NCBI RefSeq assembly: GCF_014647055.1
Contig: NZ_BMOL01000013.1
Span: forward strand, 32,877-96,876
Length of the DNA: 64,000 nt
Direction: 5' to 3'
Source of the DNA: Deinococcus aerolatus
GTDB lineage: Bacteria > Deinococcota > Deinococci > Deinococcales > Deinococcaceae
Shown: positions 1-10,646 of the stretch, one piece after another
Layout of the letters: each line of letters opens with the position of its first letter
Position numbering within the stretch: position 1 is the stretch's first letter
The notes under the pieces: generated by a model
Told to the model about the DNA's origin: nothing
The model's input: only the letters and a program-made list of their open reading frames with translations
Databases searched by the model: none
Translations under genes and position numbers: made by a program

Positions 1-234
1 TCTCGAAACGTTCCGGCCCCAGAGGACGAACCAGAAGAGGCTGCAAGACGCCCTGCTCCCTGACGCTGCGCGTCAGTTCGTCCAGGGCCCCCGGCGCGAA
101 GTGGCTGCGCGGCTGGAACTGACCCGGCTGCAGCTGGCTCAGGGGCAGGGTGGTTCCGGCAGGCTGGGTCAGCGAGTCCACCCCCTGCACCAGCCCGCTC
201 AGGCGCGAGCCAATCACCGGACGGGCTTTGCGGG

Positions 235-238
<4 letters not shown>
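1..238 (-). CDS. parB: ParB partition protein, N-terminal part (runs off window)
   Basis: This is the N-terminus of a ParB/Spo0J-type DNA-binding partition protein. The GTG start overlaps the parA stop (GTGA), which implies translational coupling. The visible 79 residues include a segment reading [14 protein letters not shown] followed by an alternation of charged and hydrophobic residues ([20 protein letters not shown]), typical of the ParB N-terminal CTPase domain. The helix-turn-helix and dimer domains lie outside the window. It should bind the palindrome found upstream of parA and its copy near repA. Family call is good; the rest of the gene cannot be judged. Confidence 0.85.
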
Positions 239-1041
<803 letters not shown>

Positions 1042-1048
1042 GAACCCC

Positions 1049-1054
1049 AATCTA
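1049..1054 (-). promoter_or_regulatory. Leaderless -10 box of parA
   Basis: TAGATT on the minus strand sits 7 nt before the parA ATG. No strong -35 is seen at the usual distance. The parS-like palindrome begins about 33 bp further upstream, so ParB bound there could repress or activate this promoter. Confidence 0.55.
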
Positions 1055-1086
1055 CCGCGCCACCGAGGACAATCGGCGCTGGAAAA

Positions 1087-1114
1087 CGGTTGCTCGTCAC
1101 GTGACGAGCAACCG
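1087..1114. promoter_or_regulatory. parS: Candidate parS centromere site 1 (28-bp perfect palindrome)
   Basis: A perfect 28-bp inverted repeat centred between 1100 and 1101, with core CTCGTCACGTGACGAG. It lies just upstream of the parA promoter. The same 16-bp core recurs as a perfect palindrome at 30114-30129 next to repA. Position beside parAB and symmetry make a ParB-binding centromere the simplest reading. No gene or terminator T-tract explains it. Confidence 0.75.
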
Positions 1115-1271
1115 GGCCAGGCTCAGTGTCTGGCAGAAAAACCCCGTTGGCAAGGAGGCGAGAGCAGATGTGGGGGCGCACACAGCACCAGGGCATCCGC
1201 ACGCATGCACATGTCAGGAGAGGAAAGAGGACAGGATCATTCCACAGGCCCTGGTGTTGTTCACGCTGCAG

Positions 1272-2609
1272 CTACACTTCAACCTTCAGCCTCGCCGGCT
1301 GATCCGTGATTTCAAACAGCTCGGTGTTCGGGGACACCGTAATCTGGCCGAAGTTCTCCAGCAGCTCGCGGTAGGCGTGGGCCACTGGATTGGGCTTGCG
1401 GTCCAGGGTGTACAGACCATTGGTGTTGACCGTGCCCCTCTTCTCGGCCAGCTCAATGTCCCAGTCGATCTGATCGGTCAGGCTGTACCACGTGAAGCCA
1501 ACGACAGGCGTTCCCTCCTGACGCAGCCGCATCACATTCATCCACTGCTTCCACAACCAAGTGGGGGCCAGCTCAAGATCAGCGACGTTGGTCTCGCTGT
1601 GAAACACCGGCTTCATGTAGCGCTGGTGGTAGCCCTTGACGATCTGGTACCAGCCAAACACGTCCTCGCCGAAGATCATCTCACCGTCGGGTTTGATGAT
1701 CTTTTCGTTGTGACCGTAATAGTCGCTGCCCATGATCTGATGACCCGGCGGCTCCCCGGCCATGAACCACTCGTACTCCTCGCGGGATAGACCGTTGTCC
1801 ATCAGGTACAGCAAGACTTCCGCATCGGGTGCCACGGCGTAGTTCAGGTCCAGTGACAGAAACCGCAGGTGGTTCTGCATCGAGATCTCGCGGCGGGGCT
1901 CCGGGCTGGCGTCATGCATGTACTCTGCGCTCTCGGCCTGCACGATAATCGCGTCGGAGCGCACGCGCGCAATCGACTGGCAGGCCAGAATGTTGGCGGC
2001 CACGCCGTGCTTGAGGGCGGTTACAAAACCCCGGTCGGACTTGAGCTGCTCGTTCCACAGGCCGTCCTGGGCGCTGGCCTTGGCAGTGACGTACATCTCG
2101 TTGACGGGCGTGTAGTAGCGCACCCAGGGATAGCGCATCGCCACCGCCTCGGCGTACTCGGCAAAATGGACCGGCAATTCCGGGTTCTGGTAGTTGCCCA
2201 GCCAGTCCGGTACCCCGAAATGCATCAGGTCGAGAATCGGCGTGATGTCCAGACGGCGCATCTCGGCCATCACCTGGTCGGCAAACTCCCAGTCGTACTT
2301 GCCGGGTCCCTGGTGAACACGGTAATAGGGGAGACCGTAGCGCAGGTATTTAAGCCCCAGGTCCTTGACCAGATGCAGGTCCTCCTGCCAGCGCCCGTAG
2401 TGATGGCCTTCTTCCAGCTGATCGCGGCGAACCCTGCCGTGTTCGATGGTGGGATACGAACACTCGATGCCGGTGGCGAACATGAAGTTGCCGGCCTGTC
2501 CGGTAGGCAGGCCCCTGCCGCTGCTGCCCGCTGCGCCGCCGAACTCGTCGCCGCTGTAGTTGCCGTCGCCCAGCTGGTCCTTGACGATCTCCAGAAAACC
2601 CCTGCTCAT
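1272..2609 (-). CDS. GH1-like glycoside hydrolase
   Basis: This is probably a cytosolic family 1 beta-glycosidase; no signal peptide is seen. The acid/base is likely Glu171 in TPVNEM and the nucleophile Glu339 in FHSETN, both slightly divergent from the usual TxNEP and xTENG motifs, so substrate is open. The first 40 residues are Gly/Ser-rich and not typical of GH1. ATG at 2609 is preferred over the longer frame because the extra 18 codons run into the stop of the SDR gene upstream. It is the last gene of the polyol operon, 28 bp after the SDR. It could hydrolyse a glycoside whose aglycone or sugar feeds the dehydrogenases. Confidence 0.8.
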   Translation of the reverse strand: MSRGFLEIVKDQLGDGNYSGDEFGGAAGSSGRGLPTGQAGNFMFATGIECSYPTIEHGRVRRDQLEEGHHYGRWQEDLHLVKDLGLKYLRYGLPYYRVHQGPGKYDWEFADQVMAEMRRLDITPILDLMHFGVPDWLGNYQNPELPVHFAEYAEAVAMRYPWVRYYTPVNEMYVTAKASAQDGLWNEQLKSDRGFVTALKHGVAANILACQSIARVRSDAIIVQAESAEYMHDASPEPRREISMQNHLRFLSLDLNYAVAPDAEVLLYLMDNGLSREEYEWFMAGEPPGHQIMGSDYYGHNEKIIKPDGEMIFGEDVFGWYQIVKGYHQRYMKPVFHSETNVADLELAPTWLWKQWMNVMRLRQEGTPVVGFTWYSLTDQIDWDIELAEKRGTVNTNGLYTLDRKPNPVAHAYRELLENFGQITVSPNTELFEITDQPARLKVEV

Positions 2610-2637
2610 TGGTCTGCCCCCCGCACCCTGGCAGGCC

Positions 2638-3513
2638 TCACGAGTCGCTCGACAGCTTGCCACCAGTGACGTGCAGCAGCGAGCCGGTCACAAAGGAACT
2701 GTCCTGGCAGGCCAGGTAAACGTAGGCCGGGGCCAGCTCTTCCGGCTGTCCAGGGCGGCCCAGCGCCACCTCATGGCCGAACTTCTGGACCTCTTCAAGC
2801 GGCATGGTGCCGGGAATGTTGGGGGTCCAGACTGGTCCGGGCACCACCGCGTTGACGCGCACGCCGTTGCCCAGTTTGCCAAACTGCAGGGCCAGCGACT
2901 TGGTCAGTGCGTGGATCCCGCCCTTGGACGCCGTGTAGTCCACCAGGATCGGATTGCCCGTCTCACCGACAATCGATCCGGTGTTGATGATCGCGTCGCC
3001 CTCTTTCAGATGCGGCAACGCAGCCTGAATCATGAACACATACCCGAAAAGGTTGGTCTCCAGCGTGCGTCGCAGTTGCTCCTCGCTGATGTCCAGAATG
3101 CTGTCCTGCGTCGCCTGGAAGGCGGCGTTGTTCACCAAGACATTCAGGCTGCCGTACTGGTCCACCGTCTGATTTACGGCGTCCAGGCAGGCGGCCTTCT
3201 GGCGCACATCGGCTTTAATGACCAGACACTGGCCCCCGCGATCTTCCACCATCTGTCCGGTGGTCTGCGCGTCGCCATCGTTCTCGTTGTACAGGATGGC
3301 CACCTGCGCACCTTCCAGCGCAAAGGCCAGCGCCACCGCCCGCCCAATGCCGGAATCAGCCCCAGTCACCAGCGCAACCTTGCCTCTGAGTTTGTCCGCG
3401 GCCCGGTACTGCTTCAGGTCACTCTGCGGCTGGATCCCCATCTCGGACTGCTTGGCCGGGTAGGGCAGGGTTTCGGCGTTCTTGAAATCTTCGGACGTGG
3501 GTCGGTTGGGCAT
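2638..3513 (-). CDS. SDR family oxidoreductase (YghA-like)
   Basis: This is a classical short-chain dehydrogenase/reductase of 291 aa. It has a TGADSGIG cofactor loop (residues 50-57), NNA (128-130) and catalytic Ser180, Tyr193 and Lys197. The extended N-terminus carrying NRPTSEDFKNAETLPYP is typical of the YghA/general-stress subgroup. ATG at 3513 is supported by GGAGG about 5 nt upstream. It lies in the polyol operon, 136 bp downstream of the sorbitol-type dehydrogenase, so it may handle an aldehyde or keto-sugar from the same pathway. The substrate is unknown. Confidence 0.88.
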   Translation of the reverse strand: MPNRPTSEDFKNAETLPYPAKQSEMGIQPQSDLKQYRAADKLRGKVALVTGADSGIGRAVALAFALEGAQVAILYNENDGDAQTTGQMVEDRGGQCLVIKADVRQKAACLDAVNQTVDQYGSLNVLVNNAAFQATQDSILDISEEQLRRTLETNLFGYVFMIQAALPHLKEGDAIINTGSIVGETGNPILVDYTASKGGIHALTKSLALQFGKLGNGVRVNAVVPGPVWTPNIPGTMPLEEVQKFGHEVALGRPGQPEELAPAYVYLACQDSSFVTGSLLHVTGGKLSSDS

Positions 3514-3649
3514 GGGCGCCTCCTTGAATGAAGCCCATGCTGTGACAGCCTGACCCCTGCTTGTGTCTGCTGCGCTACGCGGCGGCGCAGTTTCAAGAAA
3601 CGCTGAAGGGAGGGCAGAGGCCTCCGGCCGCCCTGCGGCGGCACGGCCC

Positions 3650-4747
3650 TTAGCCCACGTCAATCATCACTTTCATGCTGCTCCGCTTTTCCCGATCCAC
3701 AAACTCGAACGCTTCAGGCGTCTGATCAAATGGGAAGCGGTGGGTGACCAGCGCGTCCAGATCAACTGCGCCGCTGGCCACCAGTCCGATGGCCGCCGGG
3801 TAGCAGTTGGCATAACGGAACACGCCGCGCAGGGTGACCTCGCGGCTGGCGGCCGACACGATGTCCAGGCTGACCTCCGGGTCCGGTGGCAGGCCCACCA
3901 GCACCGCCCGGCCGCCAGGCCTCGGCGCGGCCAGGGTCATGCGCGTGGTCGGCAGGCTGCCTGCCGTCTCAAAGGCCACGTCCACCCCCGCGTGGGTCAG
4001 CGGCAGGTCACTCCGCGTCAGTTCGTGGATCACGGCCAGCACGTCCTGGTTGCGGGCATTGATGGTGTGCGTGGCCCCCACCCTGCGCGCCACTTCCAGC
4101 CGGAAGTCTTCCAGATCGACGGCGACGATGGTGGTGGCCCCTGCCGCCTTCGCCGCCTGAATGGTGGTGCAGCCAATCGGCCCCGCGCCGAACACAGCCA
4201 CACTTTCCCCAGGCCCTACATTGCCCTTACGGGCTGCCCAGATGCCCACCGCCAGCGGTTCCAGCAACGCCCCCGCATCGTCACTGATGCTGGCGGGCAG
4301 CTTGAAGGCGAAGTCATCCGGCCACACCACGTACTCGCCCAGCGCGCCGTTGACCGGTGGCGTGGCCATGAAGGTCATGTGCGGGCACAGGTTGTATTCA
4401 CCGCCCTTGCAGTACACGCAGCGGCGGCAGGGGTAGCCCGGCTCCAGCGCCACCCGGTCTCCCACCGCCAGACTGGTCACGCCCTCGCCCAACGCGTCCA
4501 CGACGCCCATGACCTCGTGGCCCAGCACCAGCGGAGCCTCTACCACGAAAGGACCGATGCGCCCGTGGGTGTAGTAATGCACGTCGCTGCCGCACACGCC
4601 GATGCGCCGCACGCGTACGCGTACCTCACGGGGGCCGGGGGCGGGCACCTCGCGAGTTTCCCATTTTAAATTACGGATGCCATGCAACACGCTGGTCCGG
4701 GAAAGCTGCGTTTCCGGGCTGGTGGGGGGATGGTCAATGAAAGTCAT
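3650..4747 (-). CDS. Zinc-dependent polyol dehydrogenase (sorbitol/xylitol type, MDR)
   Basis: This is a medium-chain NAD(P)-dependent dehydrogenase that probably oxidises a polyol at C2. Catalytic zinc ligands are Cys52 and His77-Glu78 (GHE). A structural-zinc set is present as Cys107, Cys110, Cys113 and Cys121. The Rossmann glycine motif GAGPIG is at 187-192. ATG at 4747 is the only start that fits the family N-terminus; the longer frame would overlap the upstream mannitol dehydrogenase gene. Together with that gene and the transporter it points to growth on sugar alcohols. Sorbitol, xylitol or arabitol cannot be separated by sequence reading alone. Confidence 0.88.
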   Translation of the reverse strand: MTFIDHPPTSPETQLSRTSVLHGIRNLKWETREVPAPGPREVRVRVRRIGVCGSDVHYYTHGRIGPFVVEAPLVLGHEVMGVVDALGEGVTSLAVGDRVALEPGYPCRRCVYCKGGEYNLCPHMTFMATPPVNGALGEYVVWPDDFAFKLPASISDDAGALLEPLAVGIWAARKGNVGPGESVAVFGAGPIGCTTIQAAKAAGATTIVAVDLEDFRLEVARRVGATHTINARNQDVLAVIHELTRSDLPLTHAGVDVAFETAGSLPTTRMTLAAPRPGGRAVLVGLPPDPEVSLDIVSAASREVTLRGVFRYANCYPAAIGLVASGAVDLDALVTHRFPFDQTPEAFEFVDREKRSSMKVMIDVG

Positions 4748-4793
4748 AGCTACGCCTCGGTTTTGACTGGGTGGGGCAGGGAAGGGGCGGCTG

Positions 4794-6314
<1,521 letters not shown>

Positions 6315-6359
6315 GGATGACGCTCCAAAGAGGTTCGAGACAGGGACTTAGAGTGGACT

Positions 6360-7028
6360 TTATTCGACCAATTGAACGATCAGATCGGCACGGGCGCGGG
6401 TGGCGTGAATGAGGGCGGCGTTGGGCCCATCCACCGTCTCCACCCAGGAGGCTGCCTCGTCGGGAGCTTTGCCGAAAGCCACGTGACGAGCATGCAGACG
6501 TGAGAGGCGCACACTGTCGGGCAAGTCCAGAAACCAGACCGCATCCAGCACGGGTCTGACCCGGCCCCACGCCCCATCGTTCAGCAACAGGTAATTGCCC
6601 TCGGTAAGAATCAGGGGCGTCCCAGCGGGAACAGCAATGGCGCTGCCAATGGACGCTTCAAGGTGGCGGTCAAAGGTGGGAGCGTACACCGTCTGGTCCT
6701 TTTCCGCGCGTAGCCGTTCAAGCAGCGCCGCATAGCCGCCCGCGTCGAAGGTATCCGGTGCGCCCTTGCGGTCACGGCGGCCCAATCGGTCCAATTCCGC
6801 GTTCGCCAGATGAAAGCCGTCCATGCCCACCAGCGCCGCCCCAGCTCCCAATTCTTCAGCCAGCGCCGCGCAGAGGGTGGACTTGCCCGCCCCCGGTGCG
6901 CCCACGATGCCCAGAATGCGCCGCTCACCGTGGACGGTGGTGGCCCGCGCCCGCGCCAGCAACTCGGCCAGAGTCGCCCGAACGGTTTCGGGAGAGGCCA
7001 GGTGTGGATGGGGAGGTGGGGCAGTCAT
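6360..7028 (-). CDS. P-loop sugar/nucleoside kinase-like protein (PRK/FrcK type)
   Basis: A 222-aa phosphoribulokinase/uridine-kinase/pantothenate-kinase fold protein. Walker A GAPGAGKST is at residues 43-51, and GMDGFHLAN follows in the place of the substrate aspartate. Proteins of this type next to sugar ABC transporters (FrcK-like) are thought to phosphorylate the imported or oxidised sugar. Here the likely substrate is a ketose made by the mannitol-type dehydrogenase encoded next. Many database entries call such proteins nucleoside/nucleotide kinases; the sugar role is inferred from context. Confidence 0.82.
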   Translation of the reverse strand: MTAPPPHPHLASPETVRATLAELLARARATTVHGERRILGIVGAPGAGKSTLCAALAEELGAGAALVGMDGFHLANAELDRLGRRDRKGAPDTFDAGGYAALLERLRAEKDQTVYAPTFDRHLEASIGSAIAVPAGTPLILTEGNYLLLNDGAWGRVRPVLDAVWFLDLPDSVRLSRLHARHVAFGKAPDEAASWVETVDGPNAALIHATRARADLIVQLVE

Positions 7029-7078
7029 CTCAATTCTCCATTGGGGATACGGGCGTGCAGCAGACGCATTTGCCTGCT

Positions 7079-7936
7079 TTATTTGACTGCCCCGAAACTC
7101 AGGCCGCGCACCAGCTGGCGCTGGGCCACCCAGCCGAAGATCAGCACCGGCAGCACAGTCAGGACGGCGGCGGCGCTCATTTGTGCCCAGAACAGGCCCA
7201 TGCTGGTCTTGAATGAGCTGATGAACACGCTCAGCGGCGCGGCGTCCGAACTGGTGAGGTTCACCGCAAAGAAGACCTCATTCCACGCGAAGATCACTGC
7301 CAGCAGCGCGGTGGCCGCCATACCCGGCGCGGACAGCGGCAGCGCGATCCTAAAGAATTCCTGCGCCACCGACGCGCCGTCCACCTTGGCGGCCTCGTAG
7401 ATGGCAAAGGGGATCTCGGTCATGTAACTGTGCATCATCCAGACCACCAGCGGCAGGTTCATGGTGGTGTACATCAGGATCAGTCCCGGCAGGGTGTCGA
7501 GCAGGCTCAGGTTACGGAACAGTAAGAACAGCGGCACGATCACGCCCACGGCCGGCATCATCTTGGTGGACAGCATCCAAGTCAGCGTGTTCTGCGCGCG
7601 GGTGGTGGGGTAGACGGCCAGCGCAAACGCGGCGGGCAGCCCCAGCACGAACGCCAGCACGGTGCTGCCGACGGCGGCGATCACGCTATTTTTCAACGCC
7701 GGAAAGTAACTGGGCAGCGCGTTCTTGAAGTTCTCCAGGATCGGCGTGAAGGCAAAGACGGGTGGGCTGGCAAAGGCCTCGGCCTCGGTCTTGAAGGCGG
7801 CCAGAAACATCCACACCAGCGGGAACAGGAAGGCGAGAGCCACGGCGTAGGTGATCACGGTCAGCACGGTGTTGCGCACCTTGATGCGGCTCTTGTCCCG
7901 TCTGACCGGCGCTGAAGTGCTGGGTACGGTGGTCAT
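7079..7936 (-). CDS. Carbohydrate ABC transporter permease (MalG/SmoG type)
   Basis: An integral membrane permease with about six TM segments. The EAA loop (YEAAKVDGAS, then IALPLSAPG) docks the ATPase. The ATG at 7936 lies one base after the stop of the partner permease, so the two are translated together. With the partner permease and binding protein it forms a CUT1-type importer. No ATPase is encoded nearby, so a shared MsmX-like ATPase elsewhere is expected. Confidence 0.93.
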   Translation of the reverse strand: MTTVPSTSAPVRRDKSRIKVRNTVLTVITYAVALAFLFPLVWMFLAAFKTEAEAFASPPVFAFTPILENFKNALPSYFPALKNSVIAAVGSTVLAFVLGLPAAFALAVYPTTRAQNTLTWMLSTKMMPAVGVIVPLFLLFRNLSLLDTLPGLILMYTTMNLPLVVWMMHSYMTEIPFAIYEAAKVDGASVAQEFFRIALPLSAPGMAATALLAVIFAWNEVFFAVNLTSSDAAPLSVFISSFKTSMGLFWAQMSAAAVLTVLPVLIFGWVAQRQLVRGLSFGAVK

Positions 7937-7937
7937 G

Positions 7938-8867
7938 TCAGCCCCCCTTATTGGTCCGGTTGTTGCGGTTGATCATCCGCAGCAGGTAGACCGCCAGGAT
8001 GTTGGTCAGGATCACGGTGATCACGCCCGCCGCGCTGGCCAGACCGATGTTGTACTCGGCGAATGCCTTCTGGTAGATAAAATACGGCAGGTTGGTGGTG
8101 GCCAGTCCCGGCCCCCCGGAAGTCGAGCCGTAGATCTCGCCGTAGACCTGAAGCAGGGCAATGGTCTCCATCAGCACCACCACCTGAATGGCCTGAGTCC
8201 AGTGCGGCATCACGATGTGCTGGAACTCCTGTAAGGGGCTGGCTCCGTCCAGGCGGGCGGCTTCCAGTTGATCGTCGGGGAGGCTCTGCAGTCCCGTCAG
8301 CAGGATCAGCATGGCGAACGGCGTCCACTCCCAGGTGATCATGGCGATCACGCTGGCCATCGGGTACTGCGCCAGCCAATCCACCGGCTGCCCGCCCAGC
8401 GAGGCCACCACCCACGAGAAGAAGCCGAACACTGGGTTCAGGAGCATGTTCTTCCAGACCACCGCCGTGACGATAGGCATCACCAGAAACGAGCTGATCA
8501 TCAGGGTGCGCAGCAGTCCCCGCCCCGGAAAATTGCGGTTGAGCAGCATCGCCATCGCGCCGCCGATCAGCAGGGTCAGGATCAAGGTGCCGCCCGCCAG
8601 CACAACGGTGTTCCACACGACTTGCAGGTTCTGAGGGTTGGTCAGCAGCGTGGCGTAATTGCCGAAGCCGATGAATGGGCGGTTGTCGGGAATAACCAGG
8701 TTGTAATTGAAGAACGAGTAGTAGATGGTCATGAAGAACGGCACCTGCGTGGTCAAGATCAGGTAGAGCATGGCCGGCCAGATCAGCGCGGCGGGCGTCA
8801 GCTTGAGGCCGCGCTTGGGGGCGGGTGGACTGGCCGTGGTGGTGGTTGGACGGACGGCGGTGGTCAT
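7938..8867 (-). CDS. Carbohydrate ABC transporter permease (MalF/SmoF type)
   Basis: The first of two permeases of the importer (309 aa). It has six predicted TM spans and an EAA loop reading LEAARLDGASPLQEF. ATG at 8867 is chosen over 8888 because AAGGGGA lies at ribosome-binding distance from it. A hairpin with T-run separates it from the binding-protein gene, so permease mRNA is probably less abundant than binding-protein mRNA. Confidence 0.93.
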   Translation of the reverse strand: MTTAVRPTTTTASPPAPKRGLKLTPAALIWPAMLYLILTTQVPFFMTIYYSFFNYNLVIPDNRPFIGFGNYATLLTNPQNLQVVWNTVVLAGGTLILTLLIGGAMAMLLNRNFPGRGLLRTLMISSFLVMPIVTAVVWKNMLLNPVFGFFSWVVASLGGQPVDWLAQYPMASVIAMITWEWTPFAMLILLTGLQSLPDDQLEAARLDGASPLQEFQHIVMPHWTQAIQVVVLMETIALLQVYGEIYGSTSGGPGLATTNLPYFIYQKAFAEYNIGLASAAGVITVILTNILAVYLLRMINRNNRTNKGG

Positions 8868-8959
8868 GGGGTCCCCTTGTGACCGCACACAGAAGGTGGC
8901 AGTGGTCAGAACGTGACAGCAGCTGGGCAGACAGAACGCGTGGGAAAGGCCGATTCCGC

Positions 8960-9002
8960 AAAAAATGAGGAGGAGACAGGCAATGTGCCTCAGCCTCCTC
9001 CT
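8960..9002 (-). terminator. Internal intrinsic terminator/attenuator in the polyol operon
   Basis: On the minus strand a GC-rich hairpin (arms AGGAGG...AGGC and GCCT...CCTCCT around a short AATGT-type loop) is followed by six T residues (8965-8960). It lies just after the binding-protein stop and before the permease start. This placement fits partial termination that sets the binding protein above the permeases. Confidence 0.75.
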
Positions 9003-9026
9003 ACACCTAACTGGAAGCGCCGGGAT

Positions 9027-10358
9027 TTACTTCTGGTAACCGCCTTCCTTGGCAGCCTTCTGGGCGGCGTCCTGCGCCTGCTTCAGCGCCTGGTCCACGG
9101 TGGTCTGACCGCTGATGGCCCCGGCCAGGAACTGACCGACCTGCGTGCCCAGCGCCTGAAACTGCGGGATGGCGACGTACTGGATGCCCGTGTAAGGAAC
9201 GGGTTCCTTGGTGGCATTGGTCACGTCGGCGCTGTTGATGGCGCCCAGAACCAGACCGCTGAACGCGCCGGCGGCCTTCTTGTAGTTGGGGTTGTTGTAG
9301 GTGCTGGTGCGGGTGCCGGGAGGCACCGACGCCCAGCTGCCCTTTTCCTTGGCGACCAGCGCGATGTACTCCTGACTGGTGGCCCAGGTGATGAACTTGA
9401 AGGCCGCGTCCTCCTTCTTGGTGCTCTTGGGAATCGCCAGGTTCCAGCTCCAGTACCAGTGGTTGCCCTTGGGCGTCCCGGGGCCGACCGGCGCGTTGGC
9501 AAAGCCTACCGACTTGGTGATCTTGGAGCTGCTGGGATCGCTCAGGAACCCGGCGGCCACGGTGGCGTCCACCCACATGCCGCACTTGCCCTGGCTCATC
9601 AGGGTCAGGTTCTCGGTAAAGCCGTTGCCGGTGGCGCCGGGAGGACCGTACTTCTTGATGGTGTCCACGTAGAAGGTCATGGCGTTCTTCCAAGCCGCGG
9701 AGTCGAGCTGCGCATTCCAGTCCTTGTCGTACCAGCGCCCGCCGAAGGTGTTCATCACGGTGCTGAACACCGCCATGTTCTCGCCCCAGCCGGGCAGGCC
9801 GCGCAAACAGATGCCGTATACACCCTTGCTGGGGTTATGGATCTTGGCGGCGAAGCCCTGGATCTGGCTCCAGGTGGGGCTTTGCGGCATGGAGATGCCT
9901 GCGGCCTTGAACAGATCCTTGTTGTGGTACGTCATGCTGCTCTCGGCATAGAACGGCACGGCGTACAGGTTGCTGTTCACCGTCAGTGCCTTGCGGACCC
10001 CGGGAATGATGTCGTCGAGGTTGTAACTCTTGGCAATCTCGGGGTTCTTGGCAAACATCGGCGTCAGCGGATCGAGCCAGCCGTTCTTGGCCCAGATTGG
10101 CACCTCGTAGGCCCCCACCGTGGCGACGTCGAAGCCGCCCGCGTTGCTCGCGACGTCCAGCGTGACCTTCTGGCGCAGTTCGTTCTCGGGCAACACCACC
10201 CATTTCACATTGATGTCCGGGGACTTCTTGGTGAACTCCGGCGTCAGCTTCTGCATCGTGACCATGTCCGGGTTGTTCACGGTGGCGATGGTAATGGTGG
10301 TGGCAGCCTGGGCGGCAGTGAAGGTCAGGGCGAGGCTGAGCGTGATCAGTCGTTTCAT
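9027..10358 (-). CDS. Sugar/polyol ABC transporter substrate-binding protein
   Basis: A secreted family 1 extracellular solute-binding protein (443 aa). It has a signal peptide (MKRL, then LALTFTAAQA cleavage region around residue 18) and no lipobox cysteine. The mature part starts TTITIATVNN and has the typical hinge fold, rich in aromatic residues. It is the first gene of the polyol operon. The start at 10358 is preceded by AGAGG; the longer frame lacks a signal peptide. Similar proteins in mannitol/sorbitol systems (SmoE) make a polyol ligand likely. Confidence 0.9.
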   Translation of the reverse strand: MKRLITLSLALTFTAAQAATTITIATVNNPDMVTMQKLTPEFTKKSPDINVKWVVLPENELRQKVTLDVASNAGGFDVATVGAYEVPIWAKNGWLDPLTPMFAKNPEIAKSYNLDDIIPGVRKALTVNSNLYAVPFYAESSMTYHNKDLFKAAGISMPQSPTWSQIQGFAAKIHNPSKGVYGICLRGLPGWGENMAVFSTVMNTFGGRWYDKDWNAQLDSAAWKNAMTFYVDTIKKYGPPGATGNGFTENLTLMSQGKCGMWVDATVAAGFLSDPSSSKITKSVGFANAPVGPGTPKGNHWYWSWNLAIPKSTKKEDAAFKFITWATSQEYIALVAKEKGSWASVPPGTRTSTYNNPNYKKAAGAFSGLVLGAINSADVTNATKEPVPYTGIQYVAIPQFQALGTQVGQFLAGAISGQTTVDQALKQAQDAAQKAAKEGGYQK

Positions 10359-10488
10359 GGGTATACCTCTGGCAACGCCGCGCACTCCAGAGCGGCGAGG
10401 GCATGGAGCGGCAAACCTGACATACGGGCCTGACGCGCTCGGTTCGACCAGGGCGATCCCCGGCCAGGTGATGAATGGTCTCGTGGCC

Positions 10489-10501
10489 ATGATTGAATCA
10501 T
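10489..10501. promoter_or_regulatory. Candidate operator between polyol operon and LacI regulator
   Basis: ATGATTGAATCAT is a perfect 13-bp inverted repeat in the divergent intergenic region. It overlaps an AT-rich stretch with promoter-like elements for the minus-strand operon. A second, weaker inverted repeat, AACTC/GAGTT, lies at 10534-10549. Either could be bound by the adjacent LacI protein; this is inference from position and symmetry. Confidence 0.4.
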
Positions 10502-10633
10502 AGTTTTTTTCATTCGTCAAATCTTATTTCTTGAACTCGGAACAGAGTTTGTATCCAATGGCCACGGGGCCATGGCGATCCATGTCGCCAGCGTAAACAC
10601 TGTCTGCTGGACACCCTGCCGGGGCGCACCCAT

Positions 10634-10639
10634 TACAAT
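10634..10639 (+). promoter_or_regulatory. Leaderless -10 box of the LacI gene
   Basis: TACAAT ends 7 nt before a GTG codon at 10647. The alternative ATG at 10638 overlaps this box, which argues for the GTG start. A weak TGGACA lies about 20 bp upstream. Confidence 0.45.
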
Positions 10640-10646
10640 GGCCCGC

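Noticed and set aside
6480..6492. CACGTGACGAGCA, a half match to the parS palindrome
   Set aside because: Only 13 nt on one side match and it lies inside the kinase coding sequence; probably chance.
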